Shown: positions 12,743 to 24,704 of the stretch, one piece after another | Position numbering within the stretch: position 1 is the stretch's first letter | Layout of the letters: each line of letters starts with the position of its first letter | Assembly (NCBI GenBank): GCA_019614645.1 | Contig: JABWDB010000032.1 | Span: 186,001 to 250,000 of the forward strand | From: Stratiolaelaps scimitus | Taxonomy: Eukaryota > Arthropoda > Arachnida > Mesostigmata > Laelapidae | Length of the DNA stretch: 64,000 bases | Direction of reading: 5' to 3' | Made by a program: the position numbers and the translations under genes | Notes under the pieces: generated by a model | The model's database searches: none | The model's input: only the letters and a program-made list of their open reading frames with translations | Told to the model about the DNA's origin: nothing

Positions 12743-12996
12743 CTTAACACAGAAGATCGCATTGTCCGACCCGAAGATCTGTTGAACGAAATGTCGGAGA
12801 GTACTCTCGTTCACGTTGTCCACCTGAAACGCAGAGAACGAGCCGTGGTAATTGTCGAATGAAGTCACTAGTGTTGGCTTTCGGGGTCCTGACTGAACTC
12901 TCAGAGCCTTCAACATTGAACTCGGGTGCACGGAAAACAGCGACTGCGCTACGCTCGTAAGATTCGCGTTCCCTTCATAGGACACACCCGTAAATC
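12743..12996 (-). CDS. Exon candidate of unrecognised gene (minus strand)
   Basis: Open frame ending VNESTLRHFVQQIFGSDN...CVK at donor GTACGT (phase 0). Two acceptors are possible. CCCCTTAAG gives an exon starting at 12996 (FTGVSYEGNANLTSVAQ...). GCGTTTCAG gives a short 81-base exon starting at 12823 (VDNVNES). The longer frame reads like protein throughout, with N-glycosylation sites NLT and NES and balanced composition. A thioredoxin-like or secreted luminal domain is conceivable, but I cannot name it. Phase 0 at its end fits the candidate at 10522-10710. Confidence 0.5.
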
Positions 12997-13186
12997 CTTA
13001 AGGGGAACAACGACGTCCTGGAGGTAACTTTTTTGAGAAATTTGCTCAGACGCGATGGACTATGCGTTCAAATATCCCGATGATGTCACGTCTCATCGGT
13101 AGTGACACGTAGCGCGTGGATAGAATTTTCTGTCAAATATATTACAGTACTATTGAGATCGAATCATATTATATTAATCAAATACA

Positions 13187-13748
13187 TATATATATATTAT
13201 ATATATATCCCAATACTATTACTACTACAGAAGTAAATGATGCTAAATTCATTATATTACAAACTATCAAAAGCTTAGTACCCGCAGCTTAGTAGCGGCT
13301 GTTCGTTTTTGAACACTAGACAGGCTACTCTAGTAAAAGATCGAATCTCTATCGGACTCGGACAAATGAATCGAATTGAATTTCTGTTTAATTTCTTTCC
13401 GATTGTATCTCTGAAGATTTTTTCTAACTTTAACGTACTGATCCAGTGCCTGTTTTGCACGACACGACATATATATATTATATATATATCCCAATACTAT
13501 TATTACTACAGAAGTAAATGATGCTAAATTCATTATATTACAAACTATCAAAAGCTTAGTACCCGCAGCTTAGTAGCGGCTGTTCGTTTTTGAACACTAG
13601 ACAGGCTACTCTAGTAAAAGATCGAATCTCTATCGGACTCGGACAAATGAATCGAATTGAATTTCTGTTTAATTTCTTTCCTATTGTATCTCTGAAGATT
13701 TTTTCTAACTTTAACGTACTGATCCAGTGCCTGTTTTGCACGACACGC
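13187..13748 (+). repeat. 281-bp tandem duplication (two copies)
   Basis: Copies 13187-13467 and 13468-13748 are offset by 281 bases. I see only a few differences (for example ATTACTACTAC against ATTATTACTAC, and TTTCCGATTG against TTTCCTATTG). Both contain CCGCAGCTTAGTAGCGGCTG and TCTAGTAAAAGATCGAATC. No gene in it. Confidence 0.9.
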
Positions 13749-13991
13749 ATTCGGCCACTCATTCACACGTACAGTCCACGTTTACGATTTGCCATCGCGT
13801 TTCTGTGACAGACATTTAAACGTCGTGGAACCAGTGATTCTTATTATTATTTTAATTATTGTTGTTAGTGTTGTTTTTTTTAATGAGAAATGTTTCTCAG
13901 GCTATTTTTGTAAAAGCGTTTTTTTTATCTATGTTTGTAGTCAATGGTGTATCTTGTTGCACAACGATGAGATTGTCCAAAATAGCAAATC

Positions 13992-14025
<34 letters not shown>

Positions 14026-14559
14026 TGCATGATTGAAATCAATGGTTTAACAGTATATGACGTTAACTGACTTCACGCGTAGCTCGCCAAAGAAACATGC
14101 GATTAATCTTCTCAGGGTGTCGAGCAATGACTGTCGGGTAGGATAACAATACAAATCTCCTTCGATTATCTGTGCTGGCCAGATCGAAAAATCTTGTCAA
14201 ATATCTTATAATAGTTTGCTTTATCTCGCCTTAAGATCAGCATTTTTACATTTGTCATGGAGAAGAACACGACTATGACAATTTTCATGGTATCGATTCT
14301 CTGCTTTCCCGAAGGGACCCCGCCCTCCACAAACTTCTCAAACAAATCGGGATCCCAAAGCGGATTCTATGTGACAGACGCATAAAGAATCAGGGGACCA
14401 ACATGGGCTTCATACATTTTCATTTAGCTAGATATCGTCGTCAGATAGAACGCCCTCAGGAACCAACAACGTACAAGGCATAACTTGTTGCTGTCATCGA
14501 CGCTTTTCAGAGGACCTGCACCTGCAAAGATGGAGATCCCATTCACTAATTTCGTCCCA

Positions 14560-14850
14560 ACTCCCTTCGCAGGGATTGAACCCCCCCCGCGTGTGTGTGC
14601 GTGCACCTGCGTGTTGTACCTCCGATTGCTGAAGGCAGATGCCCCCGGCCACACCACGCCAGCGGGGGCGCTCGACAAATCTCCAAATCCAAAAGTAACG
14701 TAGCGTTTACAGGATCTGACTACGCTCAGAGCCTTAGACATTTAACTCAGGCCACGGCACAACTGCTTTCCACGTTCCTCCTTTCAGAAGACGGACCCCG
14801 TTTGAATGCAAACGTGCACGGGTGGGAATCGAACCCGAACCTTCGGGACC
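14560..14850 (-). repeat. Two SINE family C copies, adjacent
   Basis: Head of one copy (14570-14680: GGATTGAACCCCCCC, GTGTGTGTGCGTGCACCTGC, CTCCGATTGCTGAAGGC) followed by a second (14735-14850: AACTCAGGCCACGGCACAAC, CAGAAGACGGACCCCGTTTG, TGCAAACGTGCACGGGTGGG, AATCGAACCCGAACC). Confidence 0.6.
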
Positions 14851-15021
14851 TTTTTTATTTAAAGGGGAATGTTGCCATGCTAATGCATAACAACACCGTG
14901 ATCCCCCCAAAACAGTTCACGATGTTAAACAGCACAACTCTTCCCGGTATCGCTCAGCGCGTTACTTCCGCAATCTTCAGAGGCTGTCCATCTTCAATAG
15001 ACCCTCGGAGAATATCGCTTA

Positions 15022-15135
15022 TCGGAAGAAGCGCTCAAGCTTAGCGCTGCCTTCCGCAAGGATGAGACAGGAGAGAATCTCGGCCTTGGACTCCGTCTGG
15101 GCCAAAATTTCCGTAATTGCCTTATGATACACCCC
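15022..15135 (-). CDS. Possible exon, GVYHKAITEILAQ... (minus strand)
   Basis: After acceptor CGATATAG a phase-0 frame reads GVYHKAITEILAQTESK, then AEILSCLILAEGSAKLERFFR, then a stop. It looks amphipathic and coding-like and matches the phase of the signal-peptide exon at 19435. But there is no GT donor before the TAA, so it would have to be a terminal exon or a chance frame. The polypyrimidine tract is fair (GATTTTTCC). Confidence 0.25.
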
Positions 15136-15353
15136 CTATATCGGAAAAATCGACATGATTCACGCAGCGACCACGTGACCTGCCCGACGTCAGCATGAAC
15201 AAACACATGCAGAATATTGTGTGCGTCTATGACATGCCGTCGTTTTAAGACCTCCCCCCCCCCCCCGTTGGGTGAATTCGATGGTTTTCAAACAGTGATT
15301 AGAGACAAATGATGTTGTTGTTACCAATACAGCCATCGATGGTACATACATAA

Positions 15354-15396
15354 TTATATATATATATATATTGTTTATATATACATATATATATAT

Positions 15397-15427
<31 letters not shown>
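15354..15427. repeat. (AT)n microsatellite, interrupted
   Basis: AT-rich dinucleotide tract with TTGTTTATATATAC interruptions. Confidence 0.95.
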
Positions 15428-15430
<3 letters not shown>

Positions 15431-16501
15431 GCTTGTGGACGGCCAAGGCGATGTGACAAGAGATAAGAACAGCAGGGCTAGCGATCTCTCTCTCTGTTGC
15501 CTCTCTATGTCTTCTCCTTCCTGTCTGTCTTCACTGTAGAAAAATCGTTTCTCTCTCTCTCTCTCGCTATCAATTATGCACCCGCATCCACCCTTTCACA
15601 CTTGGCCTTTGGGTGGAGGCCAACCGTCCGCGTCTCATGCAACCTAACCTAAGGTCCTAGTGTCTTCTAGGCGCCTTCTATGGCACCTATGCCCCTTTCG
15701 ACAGCGGCCTGGTCTCTCTCTCTCTATCTCTCTCTCTCTTTACTGTAATGCTTGCACGTATTCAGTGGGCCCAGAGGGCGATCGCTGAAACGCCAACACA
15801 GAACAAGCTTACGGGCCATGGGCAGATTGCCCTATAGAAATTGGCGCGACTGGCGCATTGGCCCTTGGATAAGGCTCAAACGGCCTGGCTAAATGATAAT
15901 ATATATATATATATAGATAGAAGTGGATGGATCGACTGCTGATGTCATTTCTGCTTGGCGTTTGATTTTGTTTCGGCCAGATTCTTCGCAAATTCGGCTG
16001 TCTGTTTTACTTCGACTGTCGGCTCCTTCCAGGGCCTTAGCTTACATGGGATTCAGTCGACCCTTGGCAAATGCGCCCCAATGTTCTACTAGCGTAATCA
16101 TCGTAACTACTCTGGTGATTGGTAACTACTTTGCTACTACCTCAGTGTGAGGCCTGGTGTCCATGCAGGATTTACCTTTAACCTCTTAAAAAAAAAAAAA
16201 AAATACTTTACTACTGTGATTGGACTGAACCCTTTAGCGGTAATACTAGATGGATATACTTGCAGTGTGACGGGTAGCCATAACTAGCTCATGGATAAAT
16301 GTACAAATTTATTGTAAAGTGTGCTGATCCGGTGTGAATGCAACACACACACACACTATTTTTGGGCATGGGTCAATTTTTCCTCGTTGGATAACTCTCC
16401 CATCTCGAGTGTCGTGATCAAAATCCAAATGCTGTAGTTCCCACTCGTGAAGTCTATGAGCAGGCCTATTGCGGAGGTCTGGTAGTGGCTACTTGTTAGA
16501 A

Positions 16502-17038
16502 ATTATCGTCGGTTTATTAGTCGATTAAAGGAACTGCGCAATTTTTACAACACGTAAGTTCTCGAAGTTAGCGCGGCGGCTAAGTTGTCTCTGGCGATCG
16601 AAAAAGCCAGAGGCCACAGGTTCGAGCTGTCCAGCGACCTGGTGAGGAACTAAACACCTCTAAGAGAAACTAAACATTATAAAATTGCAGTTCCTTTAAT
16701 AAACCTTTACCTTTATCTCTCTGTATGTCACCAGGTCGCGGGACAACTCGAACCTGCGACCTCAAGCCTATTAAAACCAGAGACTTAGCCATCCAAGTAC
16801 ACCACCACGCTGACAGCGGGGAAAAGCTACACTGATAGCACGGTCGTGCACCGAGCGCGGTGGGTGGCCTAGTGGTCCTAGGTGGCTAAGTTGTCTCTGG
16901 CCGTAAAAAAAACCATAGGGCAAAGACGGATTCGACTCGTCCCGCGATTTGGTGACACATACATATATCAGAAAGAACTTAAGCATTGTAAAACACTTGC
17001 AGTTCCTTTAATGAACCATTAAAAACCTTTACGCTTTT
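16502..17038. repeat. Cluster of four SINE family A copies in alternating orientation
   Basis: Tail fragment on minus (16502-16566), near-full copy on plus (16567-16715), head on minus (16720-16815) and full copy on plus (16855-17038). The plus copies show GGCTAAGTTGTCTCTGGC, a B-box-like GGTTCGAGCTG or GATTCGACTCG, ACTTAAGCATTGTAAA and the TTTAATAAACC tail. The arrangement suggests repeated insertion at one place. Confidence 0.7.
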
Positions 17039-19399
17039 ACGAGAGAAACAACGACGGAGCGCAAAAAATGACGGTTCCAATAGAAGAGAGAATTAAGCCT
17101 CAGCGGCGATGTACCAAGTCTCTGGACATACAAGAAAAAGCTTCTGAGGCCAAAAAATACTTGATGAGGATCACAAAAAAATGACTATATTGACACTCAG
17201 GTGTCTAGAGAGTCGCTGGAAATCATTCTCCAGCGCGTAGTGGCTTTGAATCCAGTTTGAATACTGAATTATTCTAAGATTTTCGATGCTATTTATATTT
17301 GGAAAAACATGGAAATCACAGGGCGATCGGACGCTTCAAATGTGTAAATAATTTGGATTTTAGAAAAAGGTGTTAATTAATTGGATTTAAGAAAATTAGA
17401 ACACGTTTGAATCTGGCAAATTTAGCCCATATTCCACAGGGATTCTTTGGGTGCCATTAGCTGAAATTAACCCCATAGCCCAATTACGCGTTAAGTGGTC
17501 ATGGGTGGGGAGCTTGACATAATTTCTCATTAATTTCATAAAAGAAAAATCATCTAGGATGCAACTCATTATGCCTCCAGCGCTAGGGCACTCCGTAGAC
17601 GTTTATCAGAGACGATGTTTTTATCATATAATCCCTACACTTCCATCGACGTTCAGGACATTTCCGAGTTTGTGCCGTAGATAAATAAAGAAGTAAACAT
17701 AATGATAAAAATGGAATTCCCGGTAGGACCTACTCGACAGTGTGAAATTCATTCGTATGATGTCCTTCTGTATGGACAAGGGGAGCAAAGGACCGTTCGT
17801 ACTCAAGGTTCGGCCTGAATAGCTGCGAGCTGGGAGGGGGTGGTAGCTGGGCCTTGGAAGGGACGGATTGGGCAGCGTGGCGAGAAGGACAATACAAGTC
17901 CTGTCATCTTTCGCGCGTAGGCGCAGCCTCGCGGATTTCTGTCCTGCGTCGAACGCCCAAGCCTCTCCGACTGAAGGCGGACCTTAAGCGGCGCCGTACC
18001 ACCCACCATACACGATACCACGGCTTGCCCATTCGCATCTCTCCATTTCCAGGCCACATCCACCTCCCCCGTTGGCGATCGGCGACGTAAGCTTATGCTG
18101 AAAGCGTTTATTGGTGAGATCTATGTACTCGAATGGCGTTTCGCCGCTGTCAAACATTTTGGACGAGGTGCAGAAGGTCGGCGAGGAAGGCCACACACCG
18201 CATCGGCGAAACTGGGCCGTTGACAGCGAAGCATTCGCCGTAGAGTATCGTGGGTTCCGATTCAGGTTAAGCCAGGCAGCCAGCCAGCCAGCCAACGGTA
18301 TTCGCGGCTCCCGACTCTCGTTCGAACGGCACAGCATCCGCCGATAGTACGATGTTTATGGGACATGATGTTTATTGGAACACCGCCGAAATCGGCTCCG
18401 TTACCAGATCGATGATGAACCCAGAACGAACGAACCATCGAACACAACTCCCTTTAAATGAATTGCGAGTCGAGCACTTTGACCTTCCTGGGTCCCAAGA
18501 GGCTGATTATTCTGGACTATACTCTCCGCCAACTCATCGTCGATTGTGCCGGATTCGCTGTTTGGCCGATTTGATCGAGTTTGTACACACCCACCGAAGG
18601 ATTTTCTTCACATACAAAAGGCCATACAAGCAAAAATCAAGACCCCGGGGGCGGCGGGGTAGGGGAGCTACGCAGAGGCAACGTCATAGAAAGGCTGAGT
18701 AAACGGATTCAATAGTTTTCTTTCGTTCAACGTTCAATCTCCTTCATCCCTCTCGTCAGCCCCTTGAGGGCCCCAACCGAAAAACTTGCAAATAGGATCG
18801 GTCTGCTCAATTTGCTCGGCCGCTGTTGGTCAGCTTGCTTTGGAAGGGAACTCGCTCCGGCCCCCGGGGGGCCCAGTTAGATCCAACTCTGTTAAGCCCG
18901 TCATGACTCGCAATTATTCGCGAGTGTTTGTCAGTTGTTGCTGGGCAAGCCAATTGACAATTGAATCGAGATACGGGGGTAACGGATCGTTATCACACAG
19001 CAAACAGCGACTCGATGGTGTTCACGTCAAAACACGGCGGCATACGTCACACGAACGTCGACGCTCTGAAATCCGCGCTCGATTACATTTGCATCAACTT
19101 TGGAGACACTTTGGCACACGAGATTATCCGTTACGGTGGGCATCCTCGCTGACGAAATGGATCCAACACAGATTAACGATACCTTTTTCTCTCTCTATCT
19201 CTCTCTCTCTCCATCTCTACATAAAGCACCACACATAAACAGCTCGTTCATTGTACGGAATCGGGCGCGTACAAACAAGGTCACTAGTTAACTTAGCCTT
19301 TTGCTCGCCATCTCTCTCTCTCGCTCTTTCTCTCTCTGGTTTTCTCTCACGGTGATGACATCACTGTGTCACTGGCGAGCCTGACGAGATATCTTCGAA

Positions 19400-20480
19400 T
19401 TCGTTGAGATTCATAGCACATAACAAGGACCCACCTGAGGCGCCAGAAGCTTAGCGGCAAGCAGCGCTTTGTCGCGCACCTGTGCGCTGTCCGTGTCTGG
19501 GATGTCAACGCGGGCCCACTGCAGGTAGGTGTTCTTGGCGCAGAAGCTCTCGCGCTTCACGGCCTCGATGTCGGCCAGGGCGTCATGCTCCGGCTCCTCA
19601 GGAGCATGAGCCTGCCGTGTTTCCGAGCGTGACATCGGCCCCCCGTGACCGTGACTATGTAGGCCGAGCCACCGGCCGCGTGCGGTCGCCAGCGCTAAGG
19701 CCAAAAGTGCGGCCCGCGTCGTCAGCATGGCCGATCGTGTGGACCTACGGGGCGAGCGCCGAGCGCGGCCGCCCTCCTCCCGTTGGCCCGGTCCAGGCTA
19801 CGAGTCGCGGGCCACCGCAGAGACCGGACTACGTCCACTTCACTCGACTTGGCGACAGCGACCAGTTGGGCATGCCCGCCTTGCCTCTATCCTCAGTCCA
19901 TCCTCGGTGATTGTTGTCCACGTTCCGCGCTCTGGCGACACACTCCTTGCTCGCTGCTTGCCCTCCCTGACGGAATATGTCTGTCAGCTGCCCTATCGTG
20001 CTCGCATTCGGTGACGGCGGCTACGGCGGCTGCGGCAGCGGCGGCCACGGCTGTCCTGGCGGTCGGCACCACTCAACTCCGCTTCTCGCTAACGCGGCGG
20101 CCGCGGGACGCTGAGCGTCGCTGCGAGCGGGATTGCTTGTTCGCCTGCCTCCGACTGAGCACCTTACCGCGCCGCCATGTTGGACCTCCCTTCCCCAAAG
20201 CAACCCCCGCGTCGGCCGTATCCCTGATTGCTCTCGCCCTCAACAGCGCCTCGATGGGCGGCAGTCTGCATCGGGAGCAGCACAGACGGGAACGGCTGAA
20301 CCTGGGGAGAGAAATGGGTCTACGACATGGCACACTGCCCGCCCAACTCCCCGACCCATATACCCACCCCCCAACTTGCGATCCACGAAACCCATTTTCG
20401 GGGGTTCTGACGAACACCCCTAGAAGATGCCCCCGCCACCTTTGAACAGCCTCATTCAGCCGTCTGCCTGCGACGCTGCC
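19400..20480. promoter_or_regulatory. GC-rich promoter-like island at the minus-strand signal-peptide exon
   Basis: G+C- and CpG-rich stretch covering the exon at 19435-19728 and about 750 bases upstream of its ATG, including an alanine-coding GCGGCx repeat near 20010-20050. Long frames on the plus strand here look like chance. Probable transcription start region. Confidence 0.45.
19435..19728 (-). CDS. First exon of an unrecognised secreted or membrane protein
   Basis: Minus-strand ATG at 19728 opens 98 codons ending LLAPQ before a GTGGGT donor (phase 0). The first about 18 residues (MLTTRAALLALALATARG) form a clear signal peptide: a basic residue, then a hydrophobic core. After it come a His/Gly-rich stretch, an acidic stretch (PEEPEHDALADIEAVKRE), one cysteine and a helical-looking end. 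Third codon positions are strongly G/C. It sits in a GC-rich island (about 19.4-20.5 kb) that looks like a promoter. I do not recognise the family. Downstream minus-strand exon candidates at 12743-12996 and 10522-10710 could belong to the same gene, but the linking exons are not established. Confidence 0.6.
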
Positions 20481-21137
20481 TACCAGTAGCGTGCGGGAGG
20501 CTAAACAGCCCTTTCCTTACAGTCGCACAGACGCGGTGACTGGGTAACCCGCCACGGCTTCAGGGCTTGCACGGGACACGAACACAGGCAGCTCACTGAC
20601 AACAGCGAGCTTGAAGAGTGCAAGAAATGGGGCGATTCCGATATCCACTCGGCTTTACACCCCGGCCAACACGCACACACGCACAAAAGGCGTTTTTCCT
20701 CAGACTACCTATTGGGACGCCCGCCGAACGAAACACGATGAACAAACGTACGGACTTAAGGCATTCACACAATGAGCCAACGAAGGTTAGCAGATCATTG
20801 GTACCCTATCCTCCGGGCAGGTTCTCCCCAGGTGGAGCTGAGTCGTTCGGCGGCGTTCTAACGCCGGTAACACTCGTTCATGACCCAACTTTCATTAGAT
20901 ATTGCGCGTACACTGTTGCGTGCACTTAAAAAAATAAAACAGTCACATCCGTAGAGGGCTATGACAGTCGGGGATCGAGGAATAGAGCCCTCTCCTGGGG
21001 GTAGAACAGTCGGACGCCACGAATGACACCGGGGGAGAGCACATACACTCTGCCCTAATGACACTTTTCTCACGAGTTCAGATTGTAACAGAGCATGAAC
21101 GAGACTTAGCGTGTCGATGTCATTGTTACTTAAGTAA

Positions 21138-21286
21138 AAAGGTAGCGCTTTATTGAAGTTTATTAAAGGAACTGAAATTCTACAATGCTGAAGTTCTCTT
21201 ATGACACGCAGCGGGGCTCGAGTCTGCGGCCTCTGGCTTCTCACAGCCAGGGACCACTTAGCCGTTCAGGCCACCGCTCTGGCAGA
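21138..21286 (-). repeat. SINE family A, near full length
   Basis: Tail TTATTAAAGGAACTG, then TGCTGAAGTTCTCTTATG, then CAGCGGGGCTCGAGTCTGCG and the GACCACTTAGCCGTTCAGGC head. Confidence 0.75.
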
Positions 21287-21721
21287 TAACATATTGTCAA
21301 CAATACAAATAAGGACCATATAGTATACGCCGGGTTGGTCCCGGTGACGCGTGTCAATAAATCAAACTTCTGTATGCTGTTACGCCTTTAACTTGAATCG
21401 GTCCCAAACGACAAATGCAGTTTCGCCTAAGAATCAATACCCTGTCAGTTCGAAGCAGCCGTTAAGTTTCCAATACAGTTTATCCAGGGCCGTGCAAAGT
21501 GGCTCTGTTGATTTTGCGTACACGTGCAGATTTTCACGGTACCAGATTGGCAGGTGAACACAACATGGCTGGCAGAGTTTCTGATGGTAGGTTCAAGCAG
21601 ATGATTGGACAACCTCACCTGTTTGCCGGGTGTCCTTCGGGCACACGATTATTTCTTTGTTGATCACTGTTTTTATTACATTTATTTATACAACATTAAC
21701 TATGCAATAAGAACTAGATAG

Positions 21722-21860
21722 AAGTAGCTGGCGACAGTTGGGGTGACCTCAGGCCTCGGTCCGAGGTCATCGTCACTTCCGGACGGAGGTCGGATGGCCG
21801 GCATTGCCTCTTTGAATCTCCTGCACAGCGAGGGAAAGACGCTTCAAAAGGAACAACCCG
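21722..21860 (+). repeat. Dispersed repeat E copy
   Basis: GAAGTAGCTGGCGACAGTTG, AGGCCTCGGTCCGAGGTCAT, CACTTCCGGACGGAGGTCGG, CTGCACAGCGAGGGAAAGAC. A near-complete E block. Confidence 0.5.
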
Positions 21861-22234
21861 ACAATCATGTCACTGTCATTGTTACTAATTGACTGCACTC
21901 AAACACTGCTTCTTAATTAAGCATTTATGCCGGCTCAGATATTATCGGATGGATACGATGTACGAGGCAACGATTGAAAAGGTTCAATATATTCAACAGA
22001 AATCCATTTCTGTCTTGTGAACAATTTCTTTCTGAACAATTTTTCCTCACCCAGTCAATGATTGACCCCCTCGATTTCCTGTTCATTCGACCATTTTCCC
22101 GGTGGCGTCATTATACATCCATCACCATGATATTGGCCGATGATTTTTCACAGGGAGCAGTTTGCGCTGGCAATATTTTGTTGTTGATGTCGAAACAGGC
22201 AATCCTCTGAAAAACGTGTCGCAACCCGGCACAG

Positions 22235-22387
22235 GTCCCCATCGGGGTCCAAGCGCGCAGAGTGGGCCTTCCTTCTGCAGCGTCTCTCCCTCGCTATGAG
22301 GGTCCTTCCTCCCGCCATCAGTTTCGCCGCGGGTGACCATGAACTCAGGCCGAGGCCTGACACCCCCAGTGGTCCCCAACAGCGTCA

Positions 22388-22390
<3 letters not shown>
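22235..22390 (-). repeat. Dispersed repeat E copy (reverse)
   Basis: CTGCAGCGTCTCTCCCTCGC, GGGTGACCATGAACTCAGGC, CGAGGCCTGACACCCCC. Matches the E block on the minus strand and abuts an (AT)n tract. Confidence 0.45.

Positions 22391-22432
<42 letters not shown>
22390..22432. repeat. (AT)n microsatellite
   Basis: About 21 units, directly after a repeat E copy. Confidence 0.97.
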
Positions 22433-22604
22433 TGTATGTTTTGAGGCGACGTATCTTACGAGGGCTTACATGGTTCCTATGTAGAAGAACCAGCAATATA
22501 AAATGACCAGGTTTAGCTTTGTATGCCGAGATTTGTGCCTCAACGAACAACAAACGCAAGCAGAAAAAAACAAGATGATACTGAAATAATCATGAACTAC
22601 TTAT

Positions 22605-22712
22605 CGGAAGCCAGAGACCGCAGGTTCGAGCCCCGCTGCGTAACCTATAAGAGAGCTTAATCATTGTACAATTGCAGCTCCTTTAATAAACCAAATAAAA
22701 CCTTTACCTTTA

Positions 22713-22716
<4 letters not shown>
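22605..22716 (+). repeat. SINE family A, 5'-truncated
   Basis: AGACCGCAGGTTCGAGCCCC, TATAAGAGAGCTTAATCATT, then CTTTAATAAACCAAATAAAA and CCTTTACCTTTAC, the full tandem-type tail. Confidence 0.75.
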
Positions 22717-22745
<29 letters not shown>

Positions 22746-22864
22746 CCATTTAATTAGCGTTAATTAAGTGCCACAAGCCATCGTTGAGCGCTGCGCAGCC
22801 CAGTGGCCTCCATCGCGTCTCTGACAAACGAAGGCCAAGGGTCTCGATCGTCCACCTAACTAAA

Positions 22865-23065
22865 ATGTTCCCGGCTGACTCACACCATTAAATATTGAAC
22901 GTCCCCGGTACAACTGCTTTCGGCATAAGGTTTCGTAAGACGGACAACCGCTTGAAAAAGCAAATGTGCAACGGGTGGCGATCGAACCCGTGCACCTTCG
23001 TGTCTACGGGCCTCCGATTGCGAGGCGCACACGAATGCACTACCAGGCCACAAAAAAAGGGCTCG
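22865..23065 (-). repeat. SINE family C, full length
   Basis: Reverse copy: AATATTGAACGTCCCCGGTA, CAACTGCTTTCGGCATAAGG, CGTAAGACGGACAACCGCTT, AAATGTGCAACGGGTGGCGA, TCGAACCCGTGCACCTTCGT, GCGAGGCGCACACGAATGCA, CTACCAGGCCAC. On the minus strand this reads as a tRNA-like head (GTGCACGGGTTCGATCGCC) followed by the body. Confidence 0.7.
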
Positions 23066-23406
23066 ACTCGATCACCCACTATTGCTTTTTTTTTCATTTC
23101 ATTGAGAGGAGGAAATTTTCTCTCAATCGCACGGACACCACGAGAGGCATTCGAATCTCCATAAAAGTGGGTCGATCCAGCGCACGGAGGGGAGGGGGAG
23201 TTGACGTCGAAGGACATCGATTGTCCGCGTGGTCATGTCCAACTGTCCGAAGTCGAGCTGAGCATCTGCAGTACGTGTTGTTCTCATACGTTTCGTGAAC
23301 ACTATGAAATACCCGGCAAGCACCAAGGGCTAGGCAATGTTAATGTTTCGTATCAGTCGAATGTTTACACAAATTAATTTAAGAGGGGGCTATTGTTTTT
23401 TTGTCA

Positions 23407-23450
<44 letters not shown>

Positions 23451-23543
23451 ATGTGGAATAAACTATCCTGACATATTCAATATATAATATATATATTATA
23501 TCCAGACCTTGTTTTATACACACCTTTTATTCAAATTTTTTTT

Positions 23544-23600
23544 TGCGAGAACTTAAGCATTGTGAAACTGCAGTTCCGAAAATAAACCACTAATGAAATG
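23544..23600 (+). repeat. SINE family A tail fragment
   Basis: GCGAGAACTTAAGCATTGTG, CTGCAGTTCC and AATAAACCAC. Confidence 0.5.
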
Positions 23601-24704
23601 AAAAATATATATATATATCGAGAGAGAGAGCAGGCTTTTCTTACGTTCAGCGGATATAATTTTTGGAGTTTTTTTATCTGCGATTACTAATGACTAATGT
23701 AAATTATGCTTTAAATCACAAGGGTATGAGAAATTCACGTGAGTACGCCTGGCCCAGTCTATGGGGGCTAAATATAAGGACCAGGAAAGCAAGGCTTTAT
23801 AGCTAAAAAAATATATATATATACTTTTTTTTCTTAAATAACAATGGAAATCTTTAGCCATGTTAGTTTTTCTCGGAACTTGTGTTTAAATTTATTTAGT
23901 TACATATGTAGCAACATGTACACTTTTGGAGATCGTGACATATCAGTGATAATATCGTAAGGAAATTTACGCCTGTAAATTCGGCTATAATCTAGCGTCA
24001 TCTAACATTATGCTTTTTTATCTCTTCAAAGTTCAAGTTATAAAAATAACACACGATTGGTACTATAAGAATCAGATTATATAGCAGTCTAATAAAGTTT
24101 CCGTTGACGTAACTCGTAAATCGAAGAAAACAATAACAAAAATGAGGTCAGCCACCGCGTCTTTAGCAGCCACCTTCAGAACCATTGCGACACCGTTATC
24201 GATCTTAAGGGCAGTGTGTGGCGACCATCACACCTCGCCCGAAAGCGACTGAGCCCCAGCTGAGCGAGTGGCACAAACAAGATTTGAGGTTAAGCCAGGT
24301 AAATAATAAATACATTTTCCTTGGACTGACACACAGCCAACATTTAATAACGTCAACGGATTTGGAACTCTAAGCCAGGCAATTAAAGGCACTTTACCAT
24401 CGCTCTCTCCCTCCCCCTTTCTCTCTCTCAATCTATCTAACTATCTTTCTCTTGTGTACTTAGGTCGAGGGAGGTTCTTTGGCACAGCCAGTAAAACCCG
24501 TAAGGTCGTTTGTCTGTCTGTGAGATGTGGCAATTTATATTAAACATTGAGCTCGTTCAAATCATGGATTTGAAGCCACCTAGACGCAGGTCTGCTAAAA
24601 CTGATCGTTGAGACGCTTGAACCAAGGGTTGCGGGAGAGGCTCACGTTTCCGCCGCACAGGCTGCGCCAGAATGAACGTTTTGAGCTGTTCTCAGTTTGA
24701 TCAG

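Noticed and set aside
14472..14530. Minus-strand mini-exon (AGPLKSVDDSNKLCL) between CTTTGCAG and GTACGT
   Set aside because: Good splice sites but only about 59 bases and no phase link I can confirm with the neighbouring candidates.
19783..20445. 220-codon plus-strand frame with poly-Ala
   Set aside because: Opposite the promoter of the minus-strand exon, in CpG-rich DNA; composition drifts along the frame and no domain is visible.
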